Assembly (NCBI GenBank): GCA_028023455.1
Contig: JAQFVV010000350.1
Span: 748,001 to 812,000, forward strand
Length of the DNA: 64,000 nt
From: Epiperipatus broadwayi
Taxonomy: Eukaryota > Onychophora > Udeonychophora > Euonychophora > Peripatidae
Reading direction: 5' to 3'
Part shown: positions 45,788 through 58,922 of the stretch, piece by piece
Numbering within the stretch: the first letter of the stretch is position 1
Layout of the letters: every line of letters begins with the position of its first letter
Made by a program: the position numbers and the translations under genes
Notes under the pieces: model-generated
Database searches by the model: none
What the model was told of the DNA's origin: nothing
What the model saw: the letters and a program-made list of their open reading frames with translations, nothing else

Positions 45788-47465
45788 TATTTAAAATTCT
45801 AAACAATGCTGAAAGCAATTTTATCTTTTTGTTGTTTCATTATAATTATACAATTATTATTTTCTTTTTCTTCCTGATTTTACCATAAGAAATTTAAAGA
45901 AAAGAAAACTAAAATACAAAAGTCAGTGACCATTTTTAATATTATAAATTTGAAAAAAAAAAAAAGTACTTAAGCGTTGAATTGTATATATTTAAATGAA
46001 TATATGCATATATTTTGCAAATACAATGTTGATAAAAATGATAATGATGAAATGAAAAAAAATACAATATCTAAATAATATTAAGCTGATTAAACACATA
46101 GTCCACATACCAATATTTAAATTGTCTTGTTTATAAATTTTTATTTTATTTATTATTATTTGGATAATGAATAGTTAAATTAGCAATTATTAATACTGTA
46201 GATGCCACAATTTTGCTGCACATATTATTTCACATAATACACCAAAAATTTATATTATAAAAATATATGCCAATTGATTTTAAATTAAAACCTGATATAT
46301 TCAAAATTGTAAATTCAAGCAATTATTATTTAATAGTTACTACTACTACTAATAATAATAATCAATTGTAAGGATGGATGTTACTTAAAATAAATGGTTG
46401 ATAATTTATTTACTCGACTTCACAATATACATCATCATTTGTAGTACGATATAATTTAAAAAACAAAAAAACAAAACAAACAACAATTTGATATAGACAG
46501 TTATTGAAGAATAAATTATTCAAAAACTTACAGATAAATAGAAACAACATACTCATCATTATGCACAAAGATTAAAAATTCAAAAATAGAAAAATATTAA
46601 TATAAAAATAATATTCAATTAACTAAAAATTAGAATAAATATAGTTCCCAGCAAATAAAAAAAAGTAGAATAATTGATAAAGTCAGTAAGGGAAAAAGCA
46701 CAATTTTTAAAAAAAAAAAAATTCTAGAACAAAAATATATTCTTAACCCGATCATTCTTCATAAAATAAAAATGATAGATTAATCCAAGATTTGAAAATA
46801 AAATTAAAAACTAATTAAAGCTTTTTATAAATCCCTTGTGTATTTTCTGGATGAATGAGTAATGTTCATATAAAAGTGTTAATTTATAACCACAATAAGT
46901 AAACAAATGATAATGATAAATTATACCAATTGTATAACACGACTGTACAGATTAATGATCACAGAAAATATACATCTAAAATTTTTTAACTGAATAATTT
47001 TGAATTAATTTTAACTTAAATGCTGTTAAAATATATCTCTTTGAAGCTACAAAAAGTAATGTAACAAATAGACAACATGTTTCCTATATGTTCCATTCCA
47101 TCTTAGTCATGCACAAATGAGAGCAAACAGAGAGAATAAATTTACTAATAAAATAATGAATATTATGAGCTCACCATTAAAAATATATCTATCTATGCAA
47201 AAGTTGCTTTATACAAAATGCTAATTATGACAAGAATGATATATTACTATTTACAAAGAAATTTATTAGCTTTAGCCATACACTATTTACAAAACTTCTC
47301 TGGGATAAAAGTCAATCTCAATTAGAAGGATTCATTATTACATATAATGATCTTGAACATCATTTAATAAGACTATTTAGAATACAAAAAATCATTTAAA
47401 ATTTTAGCATGTGCAGGGTCCTTATCTTAAAATAGCTTTTAAAATCACTTCAACAGACAAATTAC
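45788..47465. other. A+T-rich DNA, no gene recognised
   Basis: Simple sequence with A-runs. No frame, splice pair or repeat family was recognised. Confidence 0.45.
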
Positions 47466-47723
47466 CTCCAATTACTAGTTATTTGAAATCCCCCAGAGAC
47501 CCATTCTTGAAATAATAAATCTTGTTTTTTTCCTGAAAAAAATATCTTATCTGGATATTCACAATCAGGAAAAATCCATGCTTAACAACTAAAACAATTA
47601 TGTCACAAATTTAGATATTGATCATTTGAACCTAAGATTGTTGATTGCCTTATAAAAATAAACATAGAGGTCTTACCTATCAAAAATTTGTACAAATATA
47701 GAAGACATTCAGATATTTGAAGA
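47466..47723 (-). CDS. Two tentative minus-strand exons (or a relic)
   Basis: Block 47677-47723 ends at a good donor (GATAG|GTAAGACC) and its open frame reads LQISECLLYLYKFLI with one base over. Block 47466-47532 follows a strong acceptor (ATATTTTTTTCAG) and is open as QDLLFQEWVSGGFQITSNW, with two bases at the start that complete the codon. The phases therefore fit a 144-base intron. Against this, the upstream acceptor is poor, the upstream frame stays open well beyond it, and other frames here are partly open, so a decayed mobile-element gene is equally possible. Confidence 0.28.
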
Positions 47724-49219
47724 CTATAGTAATCTCTACCAAAAAATATCAAACACAATTTTATATTTTTCTGTCTTATTCCACTCTTGACAAGATTAGG
47801 ACTGTGATACTAGCTATAATTAAGAACAAAATATAAATATTAAATATCTCTTTGAAAACTTAGGTAATGGTTTTTCTTCATGTGTAGGTGCTAGCATATT
47901 TGCATGCAATAACATCCAGTGCTTACCCAACTACATTTAGAAATAATCTTGAAAAAATTAGAGAGACAAAAAAGTTGCAGAATACAAAATATACATAGAA
48001 ACCTCACCAATTCTCCCTCAATCTTCAAAACTATGCCATATCACACATAAGTAATTTATGTGAACCATATAAATCTCAGGCTTTGCACATATAATTATGA
48101 TATGTATGCAACGATTGGATATTTTATTTATTTAATTTTTAGTTGTATTTAACATTCGATATTACATGTGGACAAAGCAATTTAAACAAATGTAATGAAT
48201 TTTTTTCAAAGAGTGAACAAATAAAGTACCTTTAAAAACAATTAGACCACAGGCAATGCATAATATTTCCAGTCAGTTTTGGAAAACTGATCTCAGTTTA
48301 AATCAGAATAACCTAAGCTGATTTATCACCAACTAATTTTACAAAAATAAAAATTTTAATATCAGTCTTTAATTATTTTTGTCAGAGATTCATTGCAGTC
48401 AGTTTTATTAAAACTTCATTTTATTTACTTATATTAAACTTAGATCAAAAGATAAATCCCTCAGCTAAATGTTCAATGACTTTTGCAAAAACTCAAACTC
48501 GACGAAAAGTTAAGATTGTCAAAGTCAGATGATTCGAATTCAGTTTTGCATTCTCTAATTAAGATTAAATATCATTTGTCAATAATATTACATAAATAAT
48601 TAGGTTAATTACAGGTTGAGTATAAAAATAAAATTATAATTTTGCTTGTAATCTGGAAAAAAAGTCTATTATTGAAGATTTATATTCTAAATTTGTTTTA
48701 TTTTTTTAATTCTAAGTAATTAAACTGCTGACAATTGACAATAGAAATAAATTTTTTATGCTGCTATTCACTATTAAATAATGACATACATTTAGTATTA
48801 TTTTTTAAAAGGTTCAAAAATAATTTTCAGAAATTACATCTAGAAAAAATAATCAGAATAGATGGAACAATAACACAAATAGAATAATGCATTTTATATA
48901 AATAGAATGAAAAAAAAAATCATTTCTTTATAAACCTTATTTATATCTATTTTATATATAGCACACGCACAGAGAAAATTGAGTCTTATTAATATAAAAG
49001 TTAATACCAATTTATTAAAACTTAAACTTCTAAACTCAAAATCAAGATAACCTGTAAAGATCTTTGATAATAAATGATCCCTCAGAGTACAACTTGCTAC
49101 AAAAAAATGCTTGCTATTAACTAAATGCAGATTCTCGAGTTCTTTCTGAAGTTTTAAAGGTGCTAAGCAGCACAAACTTATAATATCTACAATATTATTT
49201 TTGTCAGTGCAGCCATTTA
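47724..49219. other. A+T-rich DNA with one unclassified frame
   Basis: A minus frame at about 48960-49200 (DIISLCCLAPLKLQKELENL, then HFFVASCTLRDHLLSKIFTG) abuts the RTE 3' end. It is less biased than its surroundings but unrecognised. The rest is simple sequence. Confidence 0.35.
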
Positions 49220-49575
49220 TCATCATCATCAACTATTATAAATCCACTGCAGGATGAAGGTCTCTCCAAGTTTAACCCATCTCTAATCTTTAGCTTTTCT
49301 TCTCCACATCATCCCTACACACTTTCTTATTTCATCCATCCATCTCACATGTGGTCTGTTTCTGGGTCTTTTACAATCTCTTGAAATCCAGTTTAGAATT
49401 TTAATTGTCCATATATTATCATCTCTTTCAGCAATATGTACATCCCAACTCCACTTCAGTCTTTTAATTTTTTTCAATGAAATCAATAACACCTGTTTGT
49501 TCTCTTACCCATATATTGCATTTTCGATCACTTCTTGTTACTCCCAACATGCATCTCTCCATACTTCTTTGAGTG
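49220..49575 (-). mobile_element. RTE-clade LINE, 3' part (downstream of the hAT-1 insertion)
   Basis: The minus strand encodes the conserved C-terminus of RTE-type reverse transcriptases: MERCMLGVTRSDRK, KRLKWSWDVHIAERDDNIWT, RDCKRPRNRPHVRWMDEIRK. A short 3' region ending GATGATGATGATAAATGG follows, the TGA-rich terminus typical of RTE elements. The upstream half continues at 53270. A frameshift lies near 49490. Confidence 0.85.
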
Positions 49576-49583
49576 GTCTAAAG

Positions 49584-52500
49584 CAGTGGTCTTCAACTTC
49601 CAGGCCATGGACCAGCACTAGGCCACAGAAGTTTTCTGCTGGTCCATGCTGGATTGCCAAGAAAGTTTGTAATAACAAAATAATAAGATTTTAAACTTTT
49701 AATTAATATAAACAATTTTTATTTATTTTTTCATCGCAATTGCTTAAATAAAATTAATTATAAATCAAAATTTTATTTAAATTATTAGATTATACTATAA
49801 TTACTAAATAATAATCAAAGGAATTTATCTGAAAATGCAATCTTTAAAAGACAAAGCATCAATCTTGTGAGAATTGCACCACTCTTTACCTTACACATCA
49901 TTTTCTATATCTAATAGAAATTTCTGTATTGCATCAGGTCATTTATTGTTCACATGTAGCAAAATTTTTTATTGCATTTGTATTATCTTTTTATTTTGTG
50001 TGTGACATTTTTTTTTGAAATTGTAAATTTCACAAAATGGAGACAAAAAAAAGTTAAACAGTAAAATTTTTTGGCCTTCTTAAGAAGAGACAAGGATAAT
50101 ATTCCAGTAAAAAGAGATGCTGATACTAAAAGTATGCCAAGTACTAGTGTTTCAACTCTTGAAGAAATGAGGAAAAAGAGATATGTCAATACTTCAGAAT
50201 GTGCAGGAAAAAACAAAAAGGTCATTTTATTAAAAATTACAATAAGGAGTATTTAAAACTTGGTTTCATAGTTGCTCCTGACAGTGAACTATCACCATGG
50301 CCTTTGTGTGTAGTATGTTCTGAAATTTTGTCAAATGAAGCTATGAAACCTTTCAAACTTGCACGTCACTTGCATTCAAAGGATGGAGAACTTATGCATA
50401 AACCATTAGACTTTTTTGAAAGATTACATGATCAAATGAAAATTCAGAAAAATAAAATGAGTATGATGATGACTAATGACAAATCACTGCTTTAAGCATC
50501 TTATTTAGTTGCTCTTTGAATAGCTAAAACAAAAAAACCATTTACAATTGGAGAGGAATTAATAAAGCCTTGCATCTTGGATGTTGTACAAGAAATTTTG
50601 GGTTCCCAAGCTGCTAAAAAACTAAACCCTGTATCACTTTCAGATACTACTATTAGAAGAAGAATTGCTGATATGGCCACAGATATTGAAGAACAAGTTA
50701 TAGAGGGCATTAAAAAATTGAAATGTTTTGCGATTCAGCTTGATGAATCAACTGATGTGAGTAATCACACTATTCTACTCTGCTTTGTGAGATATAATGA
50801 AGATAAAGACTTAAGGGAAGAACTTCTTTGTTACCTTGATTTACCTGCATGAACTACTGGTTCATGAGATATTTAATGTTATTGATGAGTATTTTTAAGC
50901 ACAAGGTTTGGACGAGTTAATGTATAGGAGTATGTATGGATGGTGCGGCTAGCATGACTGGATGTTGCTCAGTAGTAGTTATAAAAATAAAGAAAGATGC
51001 ACACCTGGACATTTTGTTCACTCACTGAATGATCCACTGAGAACAACTAGCTGCAAAGAAGCTTTCTACTGAATTAAATATTGAAATGAATGGTGCTGTT
51101 AAAATTATTAATGAAATTCGTAGTCAAGCAAAGAATTCCAGATTATTCACAATATTGTGTGAGAGCATGGAATCACACCACTATCATCTTCTACATGCAG
51201 AAGTAAGGTGGTTATCAAAAGGAAGAGTTCTAGCACATCTTTTCAAACTTAGAGAAGTAAAACAGTTTTTACTAGAGTGGAAATCAGACCTAGTAGAACC
51301 TTTGTTGAATGATGAGTGACTGGCTAAACTTGCATACTTAGCAGGTATATTTGACCTTCTTAACATACTTAATCTTTCTCTCCAGGGACCTTGTACAAAA
51401 ATTTTTATATTGAGAAAATAAAATGGACACATTTAGAAAAAAGCTGTCATTTTGGGATAGTCACATACAACAAAAAGATATAGATATGTTTCCACTTTTA
51501 GGAAAATTTTTGACTTCTTTTGATATCAACCAGAAAGTCATATTCTACATAATTAGTCAGCATTTAAGAGCGTTAGCTGAAAACTTTGATAATTATTTTC
51601 CTGAAAGTGAGGATCCTCTTAAAGGTAATCTCTGGATTAATAACCCTTTTTTGGAAGATGTAAGCTCTTGTGCACTTGAATCTCATGAAAAAGAAAATCT
51701 GATTGAATTGTCATCTGATCTCACTCTGGTGTCCAGACATAAAATGCAATCATTATCTCAATTTTGGCTATTATTTGAAAAAGAATATCCAACTTTTATT
51801 TACAAAACTATCAAATTATTAATGATTTTTTCAACCTCATATTTATGCGAGAAAATATTTTCAGCAATGTCTATAATAAAAAATAAACAAAGAAATAGAA
51901 TGGATGTTAAAGCAGCACTTTGTCTTTCTGAAACAACGTTACAGCCACACATATCAAATTTAATAACAAAAAAAAAAAAAAAACAACAGCAGATGTCACA
52001 TTAGGTAGGTAAAAAAAAAATTAGAATTTAGATTTTTTTGTACATAAAATATTACATACAATAGTTTTTATTTCTATGTTAGATAAAGCTGTAGAATTTT
52101 TTAAATGCAGTTTAATATGATAAAATTTTTGCCCTAATTACTATATTTATAAACCTTTTTTAAGCTGATTGTTTCTTTTTTTAATTGGAATTTAAATGAA
52201 TTATATATATGTAGTGATAAGAACACAACCACCCACCTGAATGGAAGGAGTCACTCAGTATGTAGTTGAACCAATATATAACAGAACTCATCAACCACAT
52301 AAATTGTAATCACTCATGTGCTGGGTATCCATTTGATTTACAGATATATTTGACTGTTCATTTCAACACTTTCTTTATAATTTCTAGTAATTATTATAAT
52401 CATCATCAGATCTTAAGGAATCATAATTTTAATCTTTAACTGTAAAAGGCCAGTTGACTACCTGAAAATATTTTAATTCTACAGATGATTGATGATAATT

Positions 52501-53261
52501 TCACTTCATTGAGAACATAAATCTATTATCTTTTTTTTTCTTTTAAGAAAAATGATATCTTTATAATGATTGTTTTATTTCTATGTGACTATTTACCAAA
52601 ACAACTTTTCAGCTCAATTTTTTCAGTGGCTTTACAGGTGGTCCTCAGGTGATTTCAAGAGTAAACAACTAATGCGATCTGGTGTTATTTTAATCTTATT
52701 TTTACCTAATTAAAAAAAAAAAGAAACAGAACAAAAACAAAAACTAATCAATCATACATAAATTAATTTGTTTTTCTAGTTATCACAGATGTTTATGGGG
52801 GGGGGGAAGGTAGAATCAAATTTTTTATTATTTTTCGAAAAAAATTCAAAATTTATATTAAAAAAAAGTTTTTTATTATACAAACTCCATATATATATAT
52901 AATTTTATCTTGTATATTTAACATTAAATACAGATATTTCCCAACATTCAGGTGAATACCATTTTATTCTTGCATGTTTTAACAATGAAACAATAAAAAT
53001 AGCAATGCAGGCACATTAATGAGAATGATTGTTATTGTACTGTTTTCTGTACTTGAGAAAGTATTCAGCATGTGAAGGTAAGCAACACCATTACAATACA
53101 CAGTAACTAATGTATTGTTTTGGTCAGTTATAACAATTATGCTCATCTAAGGCTAAGCAGTTTAAATCTTTAAGAAAATTTATCTGTAGACTTCTGCCGG
53201 TCTGTGAAATCTTATCCTTATTTTTGCCCATCCACAGATGTGAAAAGGTTGAAGACCACTG
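49584..53261 (+). mobile_element. Complete hAT transposon, hAT-1 (ZBED5/FAM200-type), inactivated
   Basis: 3678 bp, with 14-bp perfect inverted ends (CAGTGGTCTTCAAC) and a perfect 8-bp duplication GTCTAAAG (49576-49583 and 53262-53269). It sits inside the RTE LINE: the LINE frame resumes exactly across the insertion. Just inside the left end, CCATGGACCAGCA and TGCTGGTCCATG form a subterminal inverted pair. The plus strand carries the decayed transposase. The part right of it (52005-53247) is non-coding and includes a run of ten G at about 52797. Confidence 0.93.
50037..52004 (+). pseudogene. hAT-1 transposase, degenerate
   Basis: In order: BED-type zinc finger (WPLCVVCSEILSNEAMKPFK, ARHLHSKDGELMHKPLDFFE); DTTIRRRIADMATDIEEQVI; catalytic block FAIQLDESTDVSNHTILLCF; a damaged second Asp block around 50930; ESHHYHLLHAEVRWLSKGRV; and the C-terminal dimerisation region with LCEKIFSAMSIIKNKQRNRM and LCLSETTLQPHISNL. 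This is the ZBED5/FAM200 kind of hAT transposase. Two in-frame stops lie at 50493-50519, frame is lost between 50852 and 51086, and another shift occurs before 51423. The 193-codon C-terminal frame (51423-52004) is still open. Inactive. Confidence 0.9.
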
Positions 53262-53269
53262 GTCTAAAG

Positions 53270-54115
53270 TCTCTATATTGCTCTTCTATTAAGCATCCAA
53301 GTATCAGATCCATAATTAAAAACTGATAAAACACATTTATTAAAAACCTTCCTTTTCAAACACATAGGCATATTTCCTTTTAGTATCAAGTTATTTCTAT
53401 CAAAAGCATTCTAACCAAGTTTAATTATGCTATGATTAATTTTATCCATTATGTTTCCATCTGGATTAATAATCTGACCAAGGTATTTGTAGCTGTTAAC
53501 TTCTTTTAACTCATCATAATCAATCTTTATTTTCATATTTTAAGAAAATCCATTAAACATTACTTTAGTCTTTTTAACATTTATCTTTAGTCCTACTTTC
53601 ATCTGATAACTTCTGAAACATTTCCTACAGCTCTAAATCATTATTTTCAAAAACAACTACATCATCTGCAAAATCTAAATGACTTAAATAATTTCCACTT
53701 ACTTTCACTCCTTTAGCTCCTCATTTTAATCCACAAAATATTTCTTACAGCACTGCTGTAAAATGTTTTGAAGATATGGAGTCACCCTGTCTTACACCCT
53801 TCTCAATATTGACTTTCCTAGTATCTTTATGTGATTTAATTGTTGCTGTTGCATTTTTATAAGTATTTTTTAAAATATGACAATATTCTGGATCTATACT
53901 TTGATGATCCAATGCTTTAATCACTGAAGAAATGTTTATAGAATCAAGTGCATTTTTGTAATCTATAAATCCAAAGCATAATAGTAACTCATATTCATTT
54001 GCCCTTTATGTAAAGATTCATATGGTATCAATGATAGATAAATTGCTTATTAACATGCATCAGTTAGTGTGTTGATTTGATGCCTTTCTGAATTTATGAC
54101 CCAAAAGCACCATGA
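53270..54115 (-). mobile_element. RTE-clade LINE, reverse transcriptase part (upstream of hAT-1)
   Basis: On the minus strand: GFIDYKNALDSINISSVIKA (motif A region), VNIEKGVRQGDSISS (motif B) and YLSHLDFADDVVVFEN (FADD catalytic motif), then MCLKRKVFNKCVL-like and NYGSDTWMLNRRAI. The last block joins the fragment at 49220-49575. In-frame stops occur near 53750 and 53725. Upstream of 54115 the endonuclease is not recognisable, so the element is 5'-truncated. Confidence 0.85.
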
Positions 54116-54700
54116 ACTTTTTTTTCTATTGTCTGATAATTATCAATTGAAATATTAATTGGATATTTTTGAAGGTAGGATGAATGTTCAATATATATAT
54201 ATATATATATTGAAACAGACAGATCGAAGAACCGATCTTAGTTTCATGTGTTTTTTGAAGTATGGTAATTCGAACTACTATTTGCCCGCAATGAGATTTT
54301 TCTATTTCAAGTCACATAAAAATTGGGATATATTTTGTGTTTTGTAAAAAGATATGTAAAGATTCCGTGTATAAATATCACAAATCATGAAATAATATTC
54401 GTGTGTGCATGGTTTGTGAATTTATAGCAGCTTAATTTAAAAGTTTCATTGCGGGTGTATTTGTTTAAATTTTAACTTTTTAGAATTATACAAAGTCGTT
54501 TAAAAATACTGATCAAAAGTCACATTCCTTTGATCAGTGTTTTTAATTAAAATCTGTCTTGTACAAAGGTATAGAGTAATTAATTTGTATTTGAAAATCA
54601 GATAAGGAATTTATATTTTGTAATTACTTGGTCAATTTAAAATTGTGTATTAAAGTTAAAGATAGCTGAAAACGGAACAATGGAAATGGATAATTGATAT
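54116..54700. other. A+T-rich DNA between the RTE and the LTR-like block
   Basis: Short TA run near 54192. A small plus frame here has no family. Nothing else. Confidence 0.4.
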
Positions 54701-56702
54701 TGTATGGTCAAGTTGGATTGCTGGAGGCTAGAGAAAAGTAGGCGGAGTCTCAAACAAAAACCAGGCAGAAAGGTCAACCGTGGCCATCTTAGAAAAAACT
54801 AACATTCTAACTTTTGACGTGGTTGAGAGTAGATAGTCTCAAGACAGCACAGCAGTTGCTAGAGAAATCGCTACCACTCTTGTTAAGAAGTCCACCAGTA
54901 AACCGTAATGTCGATGGGCTAAGTGCCAGGAGCTGATCTCTGTCCTGCCAATTTGAATCTTCGTGCCGCTGTCTGATCATGCTTTACGTGCTTCAAAATT
55001 TCCAACTTCCAATCTCCAAATTGACTATGCCTTTCAAGTAAATTTCAAATGCGCGCCTACGTTCGTCAGAAATACCATCGTGAGAAGCCAAGCCGGATGA
55101 AGAAAGAAGGGTAACTGTGTTACATGAACTTTTAACTTTCTCCCGAGCTTAATGTTATAGTTAATCTGTCAATCAAATTAATCACATGTAAGTTTTGTTT
55201 CTTTTATAATGCTACTTTTTAAAACCTGTCAGTAAATTTTCTTTTCTCTTTTTCCTCCGCTCTAGTCTTTAGAAGATAATTTATAAATATTGTACCTAAT
55301 AATAATAATTCAAATGAATACATTTATATGTTTTTTGTAACTTATTCTATAAACAAACGATGCCAATAGAAATATTTCCCAACTCTGTTTAAAGCTAGTT
55401 TATAATATTGATTATAGTTATTTTCAAAGTAAGTTCGTTTTTTTTTAATTAAAGATTATTTCCTATATTGAGTTGGCAGATATTAGATCACTTTATTATT
55501 CTCCTTTATTTTTGTCATACTATTGTAACCTATCTTTCAATCTTAAATATGTAAAATGGTTTTAAAGTTTTATCATCTTGTTGCCTACATGAAATGAGAA
55601 ATAATTCTCAGTGTATAATTTGTTACTATCGCTACCGCCTGTACAACCTGAGAGGTTAGGGGTTTCAGAGTAAACTTAATTAGTCGTTGCTTTTGCGGTC
55701 AGTTTGATTCCGCCATGTTTTATTGGAATAGTTATATCAGCCTGTTGCGTAGAGATGGACGAATAGATTATTTAGGTTTTGTGTAATTCCGTTTCAAATC
55801 AACTTCAAGCACTGCGTCCTCGATGACTGTGGCAATGCCTTTCCTTCGCCGGGTTGGCATCTCGCCGTACTACCATATGGGAAAGAAAGCAATTCTTTTC
55901 CAGGTAATCTCTTGGATCACCGGGTTTCGAAATGATCCCGGCTGGTTGTAGTGTCCCGGATCTACTTGGGGGCATTAAGCCTTGTCAAAGTACAAGCCGC
56001 CGGTATTCCGTTAATGCACCGCAAGTGATTACTGTAGGCTCCTTAATCTAGGCAACCACTAGTACATCAATCTTAGACATCATATTTATGCGAAGCCACC
56101 TCCAACTATTAGATATGCATAGCGGCTCGAATCTATTCGAAGAAAATAACTTAATAAAAATAGTAGATAAATATTTTCAATGCCCCAAATACTCTGATTC
56201 CCTTAGCCACCCATCAATCATTTAACTACACCGATATTGGCATGAGTTTGTTTACCAGGTAAAATGATTACTAAAGACTAGTAGCCAATTATAATAGAAT
56301 ATTTATGGAAGTCTTACCGTACTTTTGAATAATATTTGTTAATGCTTTCTATTTATTATTAAACAACTTATTTAATCTAATTTTGTGTCTCCCACCTCAT
56401 TACTCTCGAAGTCTATTTAGTCACCTACTATTGGTAACTTAAATATATACATTACATTAATGACCGTACCAATATCCAGAGTATAATAGATCTATATATA
56501 ATTAACTGTAAGTAATTTAGTCTGTGTTCTGAGTTGAGCTAGTAAAGGGATAACCCCGTGCTGTTATAAAGTCATCATCGGTTGGTCATACCGGGGTTTG
56601 GGTTTGAATTTAGTTGGCGTTTTGGAATTTATTCTTAAACGTGGACTGGGTTTGAACTCGGGTACTGTGTATGAGTAAGCGTGGTGGACTTATACCGGTA
56701 CA
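54701..56702 (+). mobile_element. Candidate solo LTR or 5'-UTR-like block (~2.0 kb)
   Basis: A 2.0-kb block, noticeably richer in G+C than its surroundings and non-coding, starts TGTATGGTCAAG and ends TATACCGGTACA. Both flanks read ATAT (54697-54700 and 56703-56706). The outline (TGTA...TACA, 4-bp duplication, about 2 kb) matches the block at 12470 although the sequences differ. The alternative is a promoter with a non-coding first exon: 54720-55110 is the richest part and donors lie at 55112 (GTAACT) and 55190 (GTAAGT). I favour an LTR slightly. Confidence 0.35.
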
Positions 56703-57754
56703 ATATATTCTAAGTAAATTATGACTAAAAACTATTGTTGTAGAGGAAGTTCTTTAGCTTGGGAATTCCAATTTCATTTAGTAATCTATAATATTATTGT
56801 TAAAACATATTTCTCTATTTATATGAATAATTCCCTATATTCATTTGTTTATATCTTAATCCATGAAAATATTTAAAACACATACAATATATCTATGTTT
56901 GATTAGAAATAAGATCTAGTAGTATGTCTTCAATTTGTTATCTTTATAAGAGCAAAGAATGTATGGTCATTTTATATGGGATAAAGATGCTAACAGCATT
57001 TATAAAGTTTGTCATTTCAGTATTTTATATCATTAATGTACTGCACTTAGACATAATTACACACACACACAACACACATATATATATATATATTGATGAT
57101 CTCACATACTGTGATCACACATGTGTATATTTAATATTAAACAATATTAAATATTGTAGTGTTCTTTTCGAAATAGAAAAAGAAACAAATAAATAAAAGA
57201 ATTAAGCCAATGAGGAAAGAAAAATGTCGTAATTAATTACTGTAATGAAATAAAAGAGAGGGAAATGAAATCAGAGAAGATGCTTATCTTTTACCCTCCA
57301 AAGTTTATATTTTGAAAAATATAAGAAGTTAATCGTCTATTTGGTTAAAAATCAACAGTGAGAAAGGGAATATAAACGAAATAGGAACTTAAAATGATTT
57401 ATAAAAAAAGTAAAAAAATTGAGGAGTTTAAATAAAATTAGAAATAGAATTTAAAATGTGACAAAAGATAAAAATCTATTCTAAAAAAGTACACATTTTG
57501 ACAAAAACGAAATGCATGTGTGAAAGTATGTATAATGAGAGCAATGTTTAATGCATGTTAAATGATAATAATTTTATTAAAAAAAAAATAAAATAAATAA
57601 ATGTAAAATATTGCTATGAAATTGTATGAAAAGGTAAATTTGTATAAGTTGTTGGAGGCGTCATAAAGTGAAAGGTGTGAAAGAAAAGCAACAAACAAAA
57701 AGATCAAGATAATGAAAGAATTTGAAAAAAAAGTAATTAATGAATTAATTGGGG
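56703..57754. other. A+T-rich DNA, no gene recognised
   Basis: Short CA and TA runs near 57060-57092. The plus frame at 56924-57196 runs through them and has no family. Confidence 0.4.
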
Positions 57755-58210
57755 ACTGTTCACGTAGAGACCTCGGTGAGGACACTGCTCTTGCAAAGAA
57801 AAACCAGATAGCTGACATGAAAATCCTTTAAAATTTAAATTTGCAAAGAAAAACCAAATAGCTGAGTAAAAGGTCCTTGACATAGAAGACTGAACACTTT
57901 GAACAGGAGAATAATCTACAACATGAGTGAAGCTTCAAGAATGTGTGGCTAAGGGCCATCATGATCACTGGCCAATTCAGACCCACTGTGCTCGTACAGT
58001 CACCTCGCCATGTAACAACTGCTAGTGCCTGCCTGATGATTTGCCTGCCATGCCCTTGATGTCCTAGTATGGAGAAGTCACTGCAGATATAAGGAGAGAT
58101 TCCACAAACCAAATCCAAGCCTAAGAGTGACCATCTCTGCAAAAGAAATGGAGGAATTCCACAGGATGGTCAATAGGACATTCACTCACATTGGAAAAAA
58201 AGACAAACCT
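57755..58210. other. Unclassified G+C-richer patch
   Basis: About 450 bp of balanced composition in otherwise A+T-rich DNA, with a near-duplicate TTGCAAAGAAAAACCA at 57793 and 57841. A minus frame of about 100 codons (57828-58142) and shorter plus frames are open, none with a recognised domain. Probably an old element fragment or a non-coding exon. Confidence 0.35.
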
Positions 58211-58877
58211 AGGTAAATTACATAACACACCTATATAGAACAAATGTGCACATACTTTTGATTTAAAGCAATTGCAAATCCTAGATATTCATGAGATAGA
58301 CACTAATTAGACTCTTTCTAATATTGGGAATGGCAACTGTAAATGGATAATTTATTGTAATAAATTATAATCGTTTATAGGATTTAACCCATACATTTAA
58401 TCGTAGCATTATAGATAAATGATTTTTTTATTGTATGTAAATATTTCAATTGATTTCTTTTTTGATATTTATTTATTATATTAAATGTTCCTTAATTATT
58501 TTGTCTGTTTCATCTCGTTTCTTCACCATTTCAAATAGTTAATATACCCGGAGGGTTTTGGGTTATAATTATTATTCCATTTTAAGTACTAAGTAACACG
58601 TGAGGCTAGTGGTATGGCATTTCTGATCCCATTAAATTTATGATTTATCCAAGCACTGTAATTCTTTAATAATTACAGCAGTCGAAAGATGTTTGACTGG
58701 GAAAGATAACCTGGGCAATATTCGTATGGTCACAGGTTTGGTCAAGTATGGATATAGATTCGTTTATGTCCATAAGTTCTCTTTGCTTGTGGTAACAGAA
58801 GGTGGATGATTTTGAATTTAAGAATCTGTATTATATATAAATAAAAAGGAACGTCATTCAATCATCACAATTCCATT

Positions 58878-58921
<44 letters not shown>
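58211..58921. other. A+T-rich DNA ending in a (CA)n(TA)n microsatellite
   Basis: No gene recognised. The CA and TA run lies at 58876-58921 and directly precedes the RTE remnant. Confidence 0.5.
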
Positions 58922-58922
<1 letters not shown>

